Part shown: piece by piece, positions 16,884 through 25,321 of the stretch
How the letters are laid out: every line of letters starts with the position of its first letter
Position numbering within the stretch: position 1 is the stretch's first letter
Source: an uncultured Pseudomonadales bacterium
Lineage (GTDB): Bacteria; Pseudomonadota; Gammaproteobacteria; Pseudomonadales; Cellvibrionaceae
Length of the DNA stretch: 49,432 nucleotides
Assembly: GCA_947494095.1 (NCBI GenBank)
Contig: CANLTI010000039.1
Location: 1 to 49,432, forward strand
Direction: 5' to 3'
Position numbers and translations under genes: made by a program
Notes under the pieces: model-generated
Told to the model about the DNA's origin: nothing
Databases searched by the model: none
What the model saw: only the letters and a program-made list of their open reading frames with translations

Positions 16884-17459
16884 CTACATGGCGTCAAGGT
16901 TAAATGACTGTAACTGTAAGCTGCCAGAGTTATTGGTGTAGTGGTTAAGTTGGTTTGGTTGCTCGTTTTCGCACACCAATACAGAAGCTGGCCCCAATAT
17001 TTTTGTTAAACCATCTGCATCTGAAGTGGGTAAAAACGTCCTTAGTACGCGTGGGTCGTAATAGCGGAATATAAAAGTTTTGCCTTCAGGGGACTCCACC
17101 TTGCAAATGCGACGGCAGTTGTTGCGCATGGCAACCATAGTGATATCGGGCTGGCAGATGGCAAAAATACCCCAGCTATCGCCCCAACCCATACGTAATA
17201 GTTTATGGGTTAAGGGGTGGTTTTTTTCAAGTTTCACAATGTGCGGGGCAGCACGTTGCAGTACGTAAGACAGCTTGCCAGCATATAAGCAGGCATGCTC
17301 TAGCGTACTATTGTTTAATAAAGGTTCTATGCGCTTGTTGCGTGCGCCATCGAGCACTGCATAAACATTGGGTGTGGCGCCATTTGGCAGCAAGGCCCAA
17401 AGGTGTTCGCATATTGCCTCTATTTGGGTGTCTGATATGCGCTGGTTATTGTCTGTCAT
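16884..17459 (-). CDS. DUF4123 protein, type VI secretion effector adaptor (Tap/TEC type)
   Basis: DUF4123 proteins load cargo effectors onto VgrG spikes of the type VI secretion system and are normally encoded next to their effector. Family landmarks are present in order: VYAVLDGARNKRIEPLL (about 29-45), CLYAGKLSYVLQRAAPHIVKLE, GWGDSWGIFA, the NNCRRICKVESPEGKTFIFRYYDPRVLRTFLP block, and the closing GPASVLVCENE. At 191 residues it is a single-domain member. It is the first gene of the effector operon. A family 1 mobile element with target duplication lies only 26 bp before the ATG at 17459, so the operon promoter is either displaced or supplied by the element. Confidence 0.85.
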   Translation of the reverse strand: MTDNNQRISDTQIEAICEHLWALLPNGATPNVYAVLDGARNKRIEPLLNNSTLEHACLYAGKLSYVLQRAAPHIVKLEKNHPLTHKLLRMGWGDSWGIFAICQPDITMVAMRNNCRRICKVESPEGKTFIFRYYDPRVLRTFLPTSDADGLTKILGPASVLVCENEQPNQLNHYTNNSGSLQLQSFNLDAM

Positions 17460-17493
17460 AACTCACTTACTTACGAAAATAGGGTGTAAAATT

Positions 17494-17831
17494 GTAACTA
17501 TTCAGAGGTACCGGAATTAGGCACTAATGAATCATTGACTGGGCCGCTCAAGCCATCTGCGACTTTGTGCTCCTGCAAAGTCTACCCCCACGCATCCATG
17601 CTGGGGCGGTCGCTATATAAGCGCTCTCGACAGTTTGCTCCTCGATTTTGTGCTCCTGCAAAGTCTAATCTCGCATATCCCTATGCAGGTGCACTGTCTA
17701 ATCTCGCATATCCCTATGCAGGTGCACTGTCTAGCCCTTACTTTCCCTGCAAGGCCCGGCGCTTAAATGCCCAGACAATAATCCATCAGCACCTTATGGT
17801 GTGAGGTTTATCAGCTGAGCTGAATAGTTAC
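17494..17831. mobile_element. Family 1 non-coding mobile element (338 bp) with perfect ends and 8-bp target duplication
   Basis: The ends are perfect 12-bp inverted repeats, GTAACTATTCAG (17494-17505) and CTGAATAGTTAC (17820-17831). The flanks are a direct duplication GTAAAATT (17486-17493 and 17832-17839). Inside are palindromic modules, including a hairpin built on GACTTTG/CAAAGTC and a 33-bp unit repeated twice (about 17664-17730). No transposase is encoded, so it should be moved in trans by a related transposase. The 205 bp between this element and the next one (17832-18036) show no gene. Confidence 0.88.
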
Positions 17832-18036
17832 GTAAAATTTTACCTAAACACCAAAAGTACAAGGCACAGCTTAAAAAAGCACTTAAATAGCCTTTAAGAT
17901 GTTAATTTAAAAGGCACAATTTACCGCGACTACTCAGTTTTTTCCAGTAATATTATTGGGTGACTATGAGTTTTGGGGTAGGTTTGTTCGCGGGGTGATT
18001 TGGCTTAAGTTGATCAATATTGATTGTTCAGTAATC

Positions 18037-18154
18037 GTAACTATTCAGAGGTGCGGAAATAGGGCGCTAATGCATCATTGATTTGAGCCGCTCAAGCCAT
18101 CTGCGACTTTGCGTCTCTCTATTTTATGCTCCTCGATTTTATGCTCCTCGCCCC
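18037..18154. mobile_element. Chimeric element: family 1 left end joined to family 2 right end
   Basis: A perfect family 1 end (GTAACTATTCAG, 18037-18048) is followed by the usual family 1 left interior up to GCCATCTGCGACTTTG. ATTTTATGCTCCT repeats come next, then CCTCGCCCC followed by TAA, which is the family 2 end plus its typical 3-bp target. No family 1 right end follows. It appears to be a hybrid produced by nesting or recombination between the two families. Confidence 0.55.
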
Positions 18155-18158
18155 TAAG

Positions 18159-18197
18159 GGCAACCCAGCGTGATAAGTTTGCTAATATTGGGTTGCC
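18159..18197. terminator. Inverted repeat after the glycosidase gene
   Basis: GGCAACCCA (18159-18167) and TGGGTTGCC (18189-18197) are perfect 9-bp arms. They lie about 37 bp past the stop of the minus-strand gene that ends at 18234. No T-run follows on either strand, so a terminator role is only plausible. Confidence 0.35.
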
Positions 18198-18233
18198 GAT
18201 AGGTGTCATAGATGTTTGTACGTGAAAGCGCTG

Positions 18234-21089
18234 TTAGGGTTTTATCGTTTTAATTAATACCACGCCACCTTGCGCGCTTAAGTGCTGTGTAGGTATAGGC
18301 AGTACAACAGGATCATTGTAGGGCGGCGTTAGTGTGCCAGCATCGATTAACTTGCCACCTTTTAACGGGTTAAACCATTGCACGCTGACTGCGCTATTAA
18401 AACGACTTAAATTTAAGGTGGTTGTAGCCATTTGAGAATGAGTCGTATGAGAGAGAGTTGTGACTTTAGGAATAAAAGCCACAAATAGCTCGCCAGACTG
18501 TTCGGCGGCGAGCGCGCCGACCGGGCTAAGGACCTTGCCGTGCGCTGGCGTAGTTGCCCACCAAGGAACATGCTGAGTGTAAAAGGTGTGTGCAAAGTGC
18601 GTGTACTGCCATAAGTCATGGCGTAGGCGTAGATTTTCGGCGGTCAGGTCATTCTCTTGTGTTTTTGCACCAAAGTACCATTCAACGCCTGCTGCCCCAG
18701 CCAAGAGCGAGCCCCAAAGAACATCTTTAATTAATGCAGGGTGTTGGGGGGTTTCTTGGTCGCTAGCGGCACCGGTATACCACGGACCAATTTCGTCCAT
18801 AGTAATTAACCATGGGTGGCCTGCAGCTTGCGATTTTTGCTTCCACGTTTGAATAGTGTGAGCGGTGCTTGTAGGGTCGGCCTCTTGCAGCGATAGGCCA
18901 TCTAAATTCTTATCCCCTAAAAGTGCTGTGAGCAGGTCGGTACGGTTTAAATCTTCTGAGTGGGTATGCAAAAGAACGGGGTGCTTATAAGGATCATTAT
19001 GCTTAATAAACTTAGCCATAGCTTTACGTTGAGCATCGTTTTGTGCCGGTGGTGACCATTCGGCAGGGCCGTTTTCTTCGCCTAAATTCCATGCTAAGCC
19101 TAAATGATGGCCAAAGCGTGCAATCATTTCACGGTAATATAATTGGCGCTGTGGGCCGGTATCCCCATCATCTAATAGACGCTCGTTTTCGGTTTCTTGG
19201 GTCACCAAGTGCAACAAAATACCTTTCGCTTGCATGTGTTGAAACAGTAGCTCCCACTGCGCTAGACGACTGATGTCAAAGCGCTCAAATTGTGTCGGTG
19301 AGGTGTAGGGCCAGACATCGTTACCGTCACCATTAATGTTCATTGTTAAAAAGTAACTGGCGTTCATGCCTTGTGTACTTAGGTAGTTAAACAAGCCAAC
19401 TAAGCCTTTACCTTGGCCATCTTTCCAGAGCAAGTCACCTGTTTGCCAATCTTGTATGTGTGGGGTGAATTGGTGCAATTGTGTATTGGCTTTTGCCTCG
19501 CCTTCGCGGTTACTCGCTTGCAGGCGATAGGTGCCATCAAAGCCCTGATAGGCAAGTAAGTTCTCGGGGCTATTACTGCCGGCCTTTAACCAATAGCGGT
19601 TAGCTGCGGCAAAATTAAATTGGCTGTCTTTAATACCTAAGTGACCGTAAGCGCGAAAATCAGGTGCCTCTTTATCACTGCGTGTCACATTGAATTGCCC
19701 TTGGGCATGCTTAAGGGCAACGACAGTACCGCTGATGGTATCATCAGCTAAAGCAATATTATTACCGTGCTCTAAAGTGGCTTTATATTTCCATTGACCA
19801 AGATTTGGAGGGGTAAATTTAACTTGCCAAATATTGCCGCCTGTTGCTGAGGTTTTTGCCGCTTTACCATCAGCCGCGTAAAACCCACGTATGCGCATAT
19901 GAGTGTCATCGTGGGTAAAATCAACCCTTAAGCGGTAGTTTAAAAAAGGGTTGTCTTGCGCCTGCTCAGAAGTTTGAGGCCCAGCAAAATTAAGAGTGTG
20001 GGTGTGCCACTGCTGTACCGTAGGTGTTGCTGCAATGGTAGGTGTGGCAGGGCTTTGTGTCGGTATGCCTGCAATAAGCGGTTGTATCGCTGGCAGTGCT
20101 AAGCGCTCAATACTTGTCAACTCTGGGCCGCCGCCGCGGTTGCCCGCTCCCGAGGCAATATAAGCATAGCCATCAACAATCGCAACACCGGTACCGTGAC
20201 GGCCCTGCTTAAGATTGGCCCAATGAGACCACATCTGTGTTGTTGTATTGTAGGCTTGTGTTTCGGCAAAGGCAGATTCTTGGGTGTCGCTTTCGCCACC
20301 GACAACCACAACATTATCGCCCCATGCAAAAGCGGCATTACCAGCACGCAAAGTGGGCAATTTGAGAGTGTCAGTGACAGGTTCCCAAGCGGCTTTAGCA
20401 AAATCATATACATTGCCGTGCGCAATGGTGAGCGCCATATCTTGTTCGGTCGCTTTAGAGGTGGTGCGCCCAGCCAGTGCGTAAAGTTTATTGTTAGCTA
20501 CAACGGCTTGAAAGTGGTCGCGTGCATTAGGGGCGTCATCAAGAGCTTGCCACTCGCCGGTTTTAGGATCGTACCTGTCTAGCCAAGGCTTGTAGCCATT
20601 CATGTGTCCGTTAACAATACCGCCCACAATATAAATTTTACCCTCATGCACAACTGCACCTGCGCCACCGCGGCGTCTATGCTCAGGAATAGTATGGGTA
20701 AATTGGTATTCATCGCGTTTAGGGTAGTAAACCAGCACTTTATCGAGTGGGGTTTCTTGCGGCCAGCTACCAGTCATTGCACCCACTATATAGATAGCAT
20801 CGCCCATCACTACGGGCTGAAAGTGATGCACCTCGATAGGCGGCTTGGCTTTTTGTGTCCAGCTAGCGGTGGCAATATCAAAGGCATCGGTAGGGTTTAT
20901 GCGCCTCCCTCCCATTAAATACAGTTGCTTATCATGGGCTACAAAGGCGGCCTCATGGCGGGCGGTGGGTTGGCCTGTTGCCACAAGATTGTGCCATTGC
21001 AAATGGCCCTGTTTAAGCGGCGAGCAAGCCGTAAGTATAAAAATAAAGCCTACTAGAGATAGTTTAATGGCCTTGTATCTATTGCGCAT
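18234..21089 (-). CDS. Lipoprotein with kelch propeller, DUF5060-like domain and TIM-barrel glycosidase domain
   Basis: The ATG at 21089 is chosen because it gives a lipoprotein signal (KLSLVGFIFILTAC, lipid on the Cys). The longer frame to 21287 only translates a mobile element. Residues 35-330 hold kelch repeats (MGGRRINP, YIVGGIVNGH, YALAGRTTS, VVVGGESDTQ, YIASGAGNRGGG). Next comes a DUF5060-like beta domain (NPFLNYRLRVDFTHDDTHMRIRGFY). The last part is a barrel with candidate acid/base Glu in LAWNLGEENG and candidate nucleophile Glu in ITMDEIGPWYTG. Proteins of this build degrade plant or algal polysaccharides at the cell surface. The substrate cannot be told. The kelch domain in front of the hydrolase is an unusual combination to my knowledge. 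Confidence 0.75.
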   Translation of the reverse strand: MRNRYKAIKLSLVGFIFILTACSPLKQGHLQWHNLVATGQPTARHEAAFVAHDKQLYLMGGRRINPTDAFDIATASWTQKAKPPIEVHHFQPVVMGDAIYIVGAMTGSWPQETPLDKVLVYYPKRDEYQFTHTIPEHRRRGGAGAVVHEGKIYIVGGIVNGHMNGYKPWLDRYDPKTGEWQALDDAPNARDHFQAVVANNKLYALAGRTTSKATEQDMALTIAHGNVYDFAKAAWEPVTDTLKLPTLRAGNAAFAWGDNVVVVGGESDTQESAFAETQAYNTTTQMWSHWANLKQGRHGTGVAIVDGYAYIASGAGNRGGGPELTSIERLALPAIQPLIAGIPTQSPATPTIAATPTVQQWHTHTLNFAGPQTSEQAQDNPFLNYRLRVDFTHDDTHMRIRGFYAADGKAAKTSATGGNIWQVKFTPPNLGQWKYKATLEHGNNIALADDTISGTVVALKHAQGQFNVTRSDKEAPDFRAYGHLGIKDSQFNFAAANRYWLKAGSNSPENLLAYQGFDGTYRLQASNREGEAKANTQLHQFTPHIQDWQTGDLLWKDGQGKGLVGLFNYLSTQGMNASYFLTMNINGDGNDVWPYTSPTQFERFDISRLAQWELLFQHMQAKGILLHLVTQETENERLLDDGDTGPQRQLYYREMIARFGHHLGLAWNLGEENGPAEWSPPAQNDAQRKAMAKFIKHNDPYKHPVLLHTHSEDLNRTDLLTALLGDKNLDGLSLQEADPTSTAHTIQTWKQKSQAAGHPWLITMDEIGPWYTGAASDQETPQHPALIKDVLWGSLLAGAAGVEWYFGAKTQENDLTAENLRLRHDLWQYTHFAHTFYTQHVPWWATTPAHGKVLSPVGALAAEQSGELFVAFIPKVTTLSHTTHSQMATTTLNLSRFNSAVSVQWFNPLKGGKLIDAGTLTPPYNDPVVLPIPTQHLSAQGGVVLIKTIKP

Positions 21090-21124
21090 AGTGTGTTTAG
21101 CCTTGGGGTCAATATGAGGAATAA

Positions 21125-21336
21125 GGGGCGAGGCAATAATAGTTTGTCCGGTTAGGCGTAGGTTTCTGTCTTCTTTGCAAGGTGCTCGAAGGGGCGCATG
21201 CTGGGCATGTAACGCTTTGAGCAACGCATCGGAGCGCCTTATTAGACTTTGCAGGAGCACAAAGTCGAGGAGCATAAAGTCGAGCATAGGCAGCAGAAAA
21301 CGCGAATTATTGGATACTATATTTTTTCCTCGTCCC
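21125..21336. mobile_element. Family 2 non-coding mobile element, copy 1 (212 bp)
   Basis: The ends are GGGGCGAGG (21125) and CCTCGTCCC (to 21336), with TAA directly duplicated on both sides (21122-21124 and 21337-21339). The left interior matches the copies at 38.6 and 39.2 kb (AATAATAGTTTGTCC). Near the right side is the GACTTTG...CAAAGTC hairpin module followed by GAGGAGCATAAAGTCGAG, also found in family 1. It lies 35 bp before the start of the glycosidase lipoprotein gene and adds a false 66-codon extension to that frame. The stretch 21340-21552 shows nothing else I can support. Confidence 0.82.
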
Positions 21337-21552
21337 TAAGTCATGGGCGCTTAGTGTATGTCGCCTGCACTAAGGTGATATACATTTGTGCCAGTATACA
21401 TCCTGTCATAGTTGCATGGCTAAAAGTGTGTGAACTGTAGCAATTTTGGGTTTTATGTGAGCGTTATCTTGTGGGGTGTAAAAATAGAATACAATGCGGG
21501 TTTTCGTGGGTCACTGTTAGTGATGAGAGTCATGTGATGGATTATTGTCTGG

Positions 21553-21616
21553 TCATATAAGCGCCGCCTTGCAGGGAAAGCGAGAGCCAGATAGCGCACC
21601 TGCATAGGAGTATGCA
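21553..21616. repeat. Diverged remnant with family 1 motifs
   Basis: CATATAAGCGCCGCCTTGCAGGGAAAG and GCGCACCTGCATAGGAGTATGC-like motifs match the interior of the copy at 33.2 kb, but no intact ends are visible. It is probably a decayed family 1 copy upstream of the phosphatase genes. Confidence 0.4.
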
Positions 21617-21700
21617 CAGCTGTATTAGGCGCCTCGTAAAATAATTTACTGGCTGTCATACCCCATGCAAGAGTTCGGGGTTTAAATCATTGACACAAAA

Positions 21701-21718
21701 GTGTCATATTATTGTCAA
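21701..21718 (+). promoter_or_regulatory. Pho-box-like PhoB site upstream of the phosphatase pair
   Basis: GTGTCAT (21701-21707), a 4-bp spacer ATTA, then TTGTCAA (21712-21718) match the Pho box layout of two 7-bp direct repeats (consensus CTGTCAT) at 11-bp phase. The first half also belongs to an inverted repeat TGACAC-AAAA-GTGTCA (21691-21706). The site lies 76 bp before the first phosphatase ATG, a suitable distance for PhoB activation under phosphate starvation. Confidence 0.6.
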
Positions 21719-21793
21719 AAAACTTTTATATATGTACTGCACACTACCGCCTTAATTATTAATTTCACCTTTTTAAATAATATTAGGTTCAAT

Positions 21794-23383
21794 ATGAAAG
21801 TGATCAAAAAAAGTTTGTCGGTCATTATTGCGAGCATGGCATCTTCGCTGGCATTTGCGGCAGTGACACCTGAAGTTCAAAAAAACAACGATTGGTATAA
21901 AGAAGGCCAAGCTAAAATTGCTGAAAAATTACAGCAAGCTCGTTCAACTAAAGCAAAAAATGTCATCTTGTTTGTGGGTGACGGCATGGGGGTCTCTACA
22001 TTAACTGCCGCACGTATATTAAAAGGTCAATTAGCGGGTAAATCAGGCGAGGAAGGTTATTTAAGTTTTGAGACCTTCCCTTATTCTGCGCTGGTTAAAA
22101 CTTACAATGTGGATGCACAAACCCCCGACTCAGCCGGTACGATGACAGCCATGATGAGCGGTCTAAAATCTGATGCAGGTGTATTGGGCGTCGATGAAAA
22201 TGTCGAGCGCGGTAAGTGCGCTTCGGTGAAGGGCAATGAGGTTATCAGCGCTTTAGAGTTGGCTGAAATAAAAGGCCTGTCGACGGGCCTTGTATCAACG
22301 GCACGTATTACTCATGCAACGCCAGCGGCAGCCTATGCCAAATCGGCCGATCGCAACTGGGAAGACATCTCGGATATGAAGATTGAAGAGAATGCAGAGC
22401 GCGCTGACTGTGAAGATATTGCATTGCAGCTAGTTAATTTTGAAAAAAATGTTGAGCAACGTTATGCCGGTGTTGATGTTGACGGTATTGATGTGATTAT
22501 GGGCGGTGGCCGCCGTCACTTTTTGCCTAAGGATATGGCTTTTAATAGTAGGGATGCAGTGAGTGATATCGAAGGCGACCGTACCGATAGCCGCAACTTA
22601 GTGGCTGAGTGGGGGGAGTTATATCCCAGTGGTCAATATATTATTGATCAAGCAGGCTTTGACGCGATTGACACCGAAAAAACAGAATACCTATTCGGCT
22701 TGTTTAATGAGTCACATATGCAGTACGAAGCCGATAGGGAAAATGATATTGCAGGCGAACCTAGTCTTTCTCAAATGACAACTACTGCGATTAATATTCT
22801 TGATAATAATGAAAAAGGTTATTTTTTAACGATTGAGTCAGGCCGCATTGATCATGGTCACCATGCCGGCAGTGCCAGCACAGCATTACATGATGCCATT
22901 GAGTTTTCGAATGCGGTACAGGCGGCGTTAGATGCAACTAATGATGAAGAGACATTAATTATTGTAACGGCTGACCATAGTCACGTATTCACTATTGCTG
23001 GCTATCCTAAGCGCGGCAATCCTATCTTAGGCAAGGTGGTTGGTATTGGTGAAACAGAACCCAGCAAAGCGCTCGATGGCAATCCTTACACTACGCTAGG
23101 TTATAGCAATGGCCTTGGATTTAGAGACTTAGGCACAGAAACAAACGCAGATGCTATTTATTCATTAGATGCGATTGCAGGAAGACAGGATATTACCGGG
23201 ATAGACACCACGGCGGCGGGTTATCACCAAGAGGTTGCCGTGCCATTAGGTAGCGAAACGCATGCCGGTGAAGATGTCGCCATTCATACCTCAGGCCCTG
23301 GTGCACACCTTATTCAAGGCACTGTTGAGCAAAGTGTTGTTTTCCATTTAATTAATCGTGCGCTTGGTTTAGTTGGTCAATAG
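21794..23383 (+). CDS. phoA: Alkaline phosphatase, PhoA superfamily, exported
   Basis: This enzyme frees inorganic phosphate from phosphomonoesters in the periplasm. A Sec signal peptide ends near ASSLAFA. Metal-binding and active-site motifs are visible: FVGDGMGVSTLTAARI (metal Asp), TPDSAGTMTAMMSG (nucleophile Ser after Asp), ARITHATPAAAYA, ESGRIDHGHHAG, TADHSHVF and GSETHAGEDV. At 529 residues it is somewhat longer than the E. coli enzyme. The ATG at 21794 is chosen because it begins the signal peptide. The Pho-box-like site upstream supports phosphate control. A paralogue follows after 16 bp. Confidence 0.92.
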   Translation: MKVIKKSLSVIIASMASSLAFAAVTPEVQKNNDWYKEGQAKIAEKLQQARSTKAKNVILFVGDGMGVSTLTAARILKGQLAGKSGEEGYLSFETFPYSALVKTYNVDAQTPDSAGTMTAMMSGLKSDAGVLGVDENVERGKCASVKGNEVISALELAEIKGLSTGLVSTARITHATPAAAYAKSADRNWEDISDMKIEENAERADCEDIALQLVNFEKNVEQRYAGVDVDGIDVIMGGGRRHFLPKDMAFNSRDAVSDIEGDRTDSRNLVAEWGELYPSGQYIIDQAGFDAIDTEKTEYLFGLFNESHMQYEADRENDIAGEPSLSQMTTTAINILDNNEKGYFLTIESGRIDHGHHAGSASTALHDAIEFSNAVQAALDATNDEETLIIVTADHSHVFTIAGYPKRGNPILGKVVGIGETEPSKALDGNPYTTLGYSNGLGFRDLGTETNADAIYSLDAIAGRQDITGIDTTAAGYHQEVAVPLGSETHAGEDVAIHTSGPGAHLIQGTVEQSVVFHLINRALGLVGQ

Positions 23384-23399
23384 GCCTAAGGATTTCATA

Positions 23400-25253
23400 A
23401 TGAATAAGTATATATTATCGGCAGTGGGTACTTCTTTGGCGTTGGGTTTGACTGCGTGTGGTAGCGGTGGCGGCAGCGCTGCTAAACCTGCAACGCTGAC
23501 CAGTGAGGTGGTGTTGGCCGCAGGCAATGAAAACTGTATTAATGGCGGTATGCAAATTAATACCGGGGCGGATACCAATGGCAATAAAACATTGGACTCG
23601 TCAGAAATAACCTCTACAAAGTATACCTGCCTGCCGGCATCAACTGTTGATAAAGCCTTATTGGCAACCAGCACAAATAATGCTTGGTTTAAAGCCGGCG
23701 CAGCCGAAATGAAAGCGGCTGAAGACGTTTGGGCAAAAATAGATACCCAATTAGCGAATAACAGTAATGTGACTATTGCAGAGGTATCGACTGAGGCGCA
23801 ACTGAATGCCCTTAAAGGCTCCGCTAAAAATGTCATCTTATTTGTAGGTGATGGCATGGGTGTGTCAACCGTGACCGCTGCGCGTATTTTAGATGGTCAA
23901 AATCAAGGCATGATGGGTGAAGAAAATCAATTAAGCTTTGATAAGTTCCCTTTTTCGGGTTTGGCTAAAACGTACAATGTTGATGCGCAAACACCTGATT
24001 CAGCAGGGACCATGACCGCGATGATGTCAGGCATCAAAACCGATGCAGGTGTGCTGGGTGTTGATGAGAATGTTGTGCGCGGCAATTGCGCCAGTACCAA
24101 AGGGATTGAAATGGTAACCGCATTAGAGCTTGCTGAAATAGCGGGTAAATCGACGGGTGTTATTTCTACTGCGCGTATTACCCATGCAACACCTGCCGCC
24201 GCTTATGCTAAGTCGGCCGATCGTAACTGGGAAGATATCTCGGATATGAAGATTGATGAGTATCCTGAGCGTGCCAACTGTGAAGATATCGCCTTACAGT
24301 TAGTTAACTTTGAAGCCAATTTAGAAAGCCGCTATAGCGGTATTGATGTTGATGGCATTGATGTGGTTATGGGTGGCGGTCGCCGTCATTTTTTACCCAA
24401 AGATGCTAACTACAATAGTGGTGATGCCAGCAGTGCCATTGAGGGTGACCGTACCGACGGACGCGATTTAACCGCTGAATGGCAGGATAAATATACCGAA
24501 GGTGCTTATGTTGTGGATCAGTCCTCTTTTGATGCAATTGATGCGGCAACAACCTCAAAAATATTTGGCTTATTTAATGAGTCACATATGCAGTACGAAG
24601 CTGATCGCCCGAATGATATTGCTGGTGAGCCGAGCCTGTCACAAATGACCGCAAAAGCGATCGATGTTCTTGATAATAATGAAAAAGGCTTTTTCTTAAC
24701 TATCGAGTCAGGTCGTATTGACCACGCCCATCATGCTGGTAACGCGTATAACGCATTAAATGATGCCATTGAGTTATCAAAAGCAGTACAGGTTGCTGTG
24801 GATGCAACCAATCAAGAAGACACCTTAATTATCGTCACTGCGGACCACAGTCATGTGTTCACTATTGCCGGTTACCCTAAGCGCGGTAATCCTATTTTAG
24901 GGAAAGTGGTTGGCATTGGCGCTACTGAGCCGAGTATGGGTTTAGATGATATGCCTTATACCACGGTAGGTTATTCTAACGGCCTTGGCTTTAGAGATTT
25001 TGGTAGCGAGACCAACGCCGATAAAGTGTATGAAACTACAGCGGTGACAGGGCGTGTTGATTTGACCGATGTTGATACGTTAACACCGGGTTTTCATCAG
25101 GAGTCGTTAGTGCCATTAGGTAGCGAAACACATGCTGGTGAAGATGTCGGTGTTTTTGCGACCGGCCCTGGTGCGCATTTAATTACCGGGACTAATGAAC
25201 AAAGTTTATTGTTTCATGTAATGAGCCACGCGGCTAACCTTTCTGCTCAATAA
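23400..25253 (+). CDS. Alkaline phosphatase, PhoA superfamily, lipoprotein paralogue
   Basis: This is a second PhoA-type phosphatase very similar to the one before it, but with a lipoprotein signal (LALGLTACGSGGG) instead of a plain signal peptide, so it should be membrane bound. Between the lipid Cys and the catalytic domain lies an extra segment (about 25-130). It starts with a Cys-containing, Asp/Asn-rich motif (NGGMQINTGADTNGNKTLD), reminiscent of small repeats found in other surface proteins. All catalytic motifs are kept (FVGDGMGVSTVTAARI, TPDSAGTMTAMMSG, TADHSHVF, ETHAGEDV). The ATG at 23400 has AAGGA upstream. It forms an operon with the upstream gene and is a tandem duplication that gained a different anchor. 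Confidence 0.9.
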   Translation: MNKYILSAVGTSLALGLTACGSGGGSAAKPATLTSEVVLAAGNENCINGGMQINTGADTNGNKTLDSSEITSTKYTCLPASTVDKALLATSTNNAWFKAGAAEMKAAEDVWAKIDTQLANNSNVTIAEVSTEAQLNALKGSAKNVILFVGDGMGVSTVTAARILDGQNQGMMGEENQLSFDKFPFSGLAKTYNVDAQTPDSAGTMTAMMSGIKTDAGVLGVDENVVRGNCASTKGIEMVTALELAEIAGKSTGVISTARITHATPAAAYAKSADRNWEDISDMKIDEYPERANCEDIALQLVNFEANLESRYSGIDVDGIDVVMGGGRRHFLPKDANYNSGDASSAIEGDRTDGRDLTAEWQDKYTEGAYVVDQSSFDAIDAATTSKIFGLFNESHMQYEADRPNDIAGEPSLSQMTAKAIDVLDNNEKGFFLTIESGRIDHAHHAGNAYNALNDAIELSKAVQVAVDATNQEDTLIIVTADHSHVFTIAGYPKRGNPILGKVVGIGATEPSMGLDDMPYTTVGYSNGLGFRDFGSETNADKVYETTAVTGRVDLTDVDTLTPGFHQESLVPLGSETHAGEDVGVFATGPGAHLITGTNEQSLLFHVMSHAANLSAQ

Positions 25254-25258
25254 TACCG

Positions 25259-25302
25259 CCCCTGCAATAATATTAGCTGTTGAGTTATTGCAGGGTTTTT
25301 TT
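25259..25302 (+). terminator. Rho-independent terminator after the phosphatase pair
   Basis: CCCTGCAATAA (25260-25270) and TTATTGCAGGG (25285-25295) form an 11-bp stem followed by seven T residues (25296-25302). It lies between the second phosphatase gene and the exported-protein gene, whose ATG is only 20 bp further on, so that gene is expressed by read-through or from a promoter inside the phosphatase gene. Confidence 0.9.
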
Positions 25303-25321
25303 ACCTTAAAGATGTAAATGT

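Noticed and set aside
17535..17804. 89-codon open frame on the plus strand
   Set aside because: It lies wholly inside the family 1 element, and its translated repeats come from the 33-bp DNA repeat. No ribosome site or protein-like pattern is seen.
21090..21287. N-terminal extension of the kelch/glycosidase protein
   Set aside because: It translates mobile element DNA, and the lipoprotein signal starts at the ATG at 21089.
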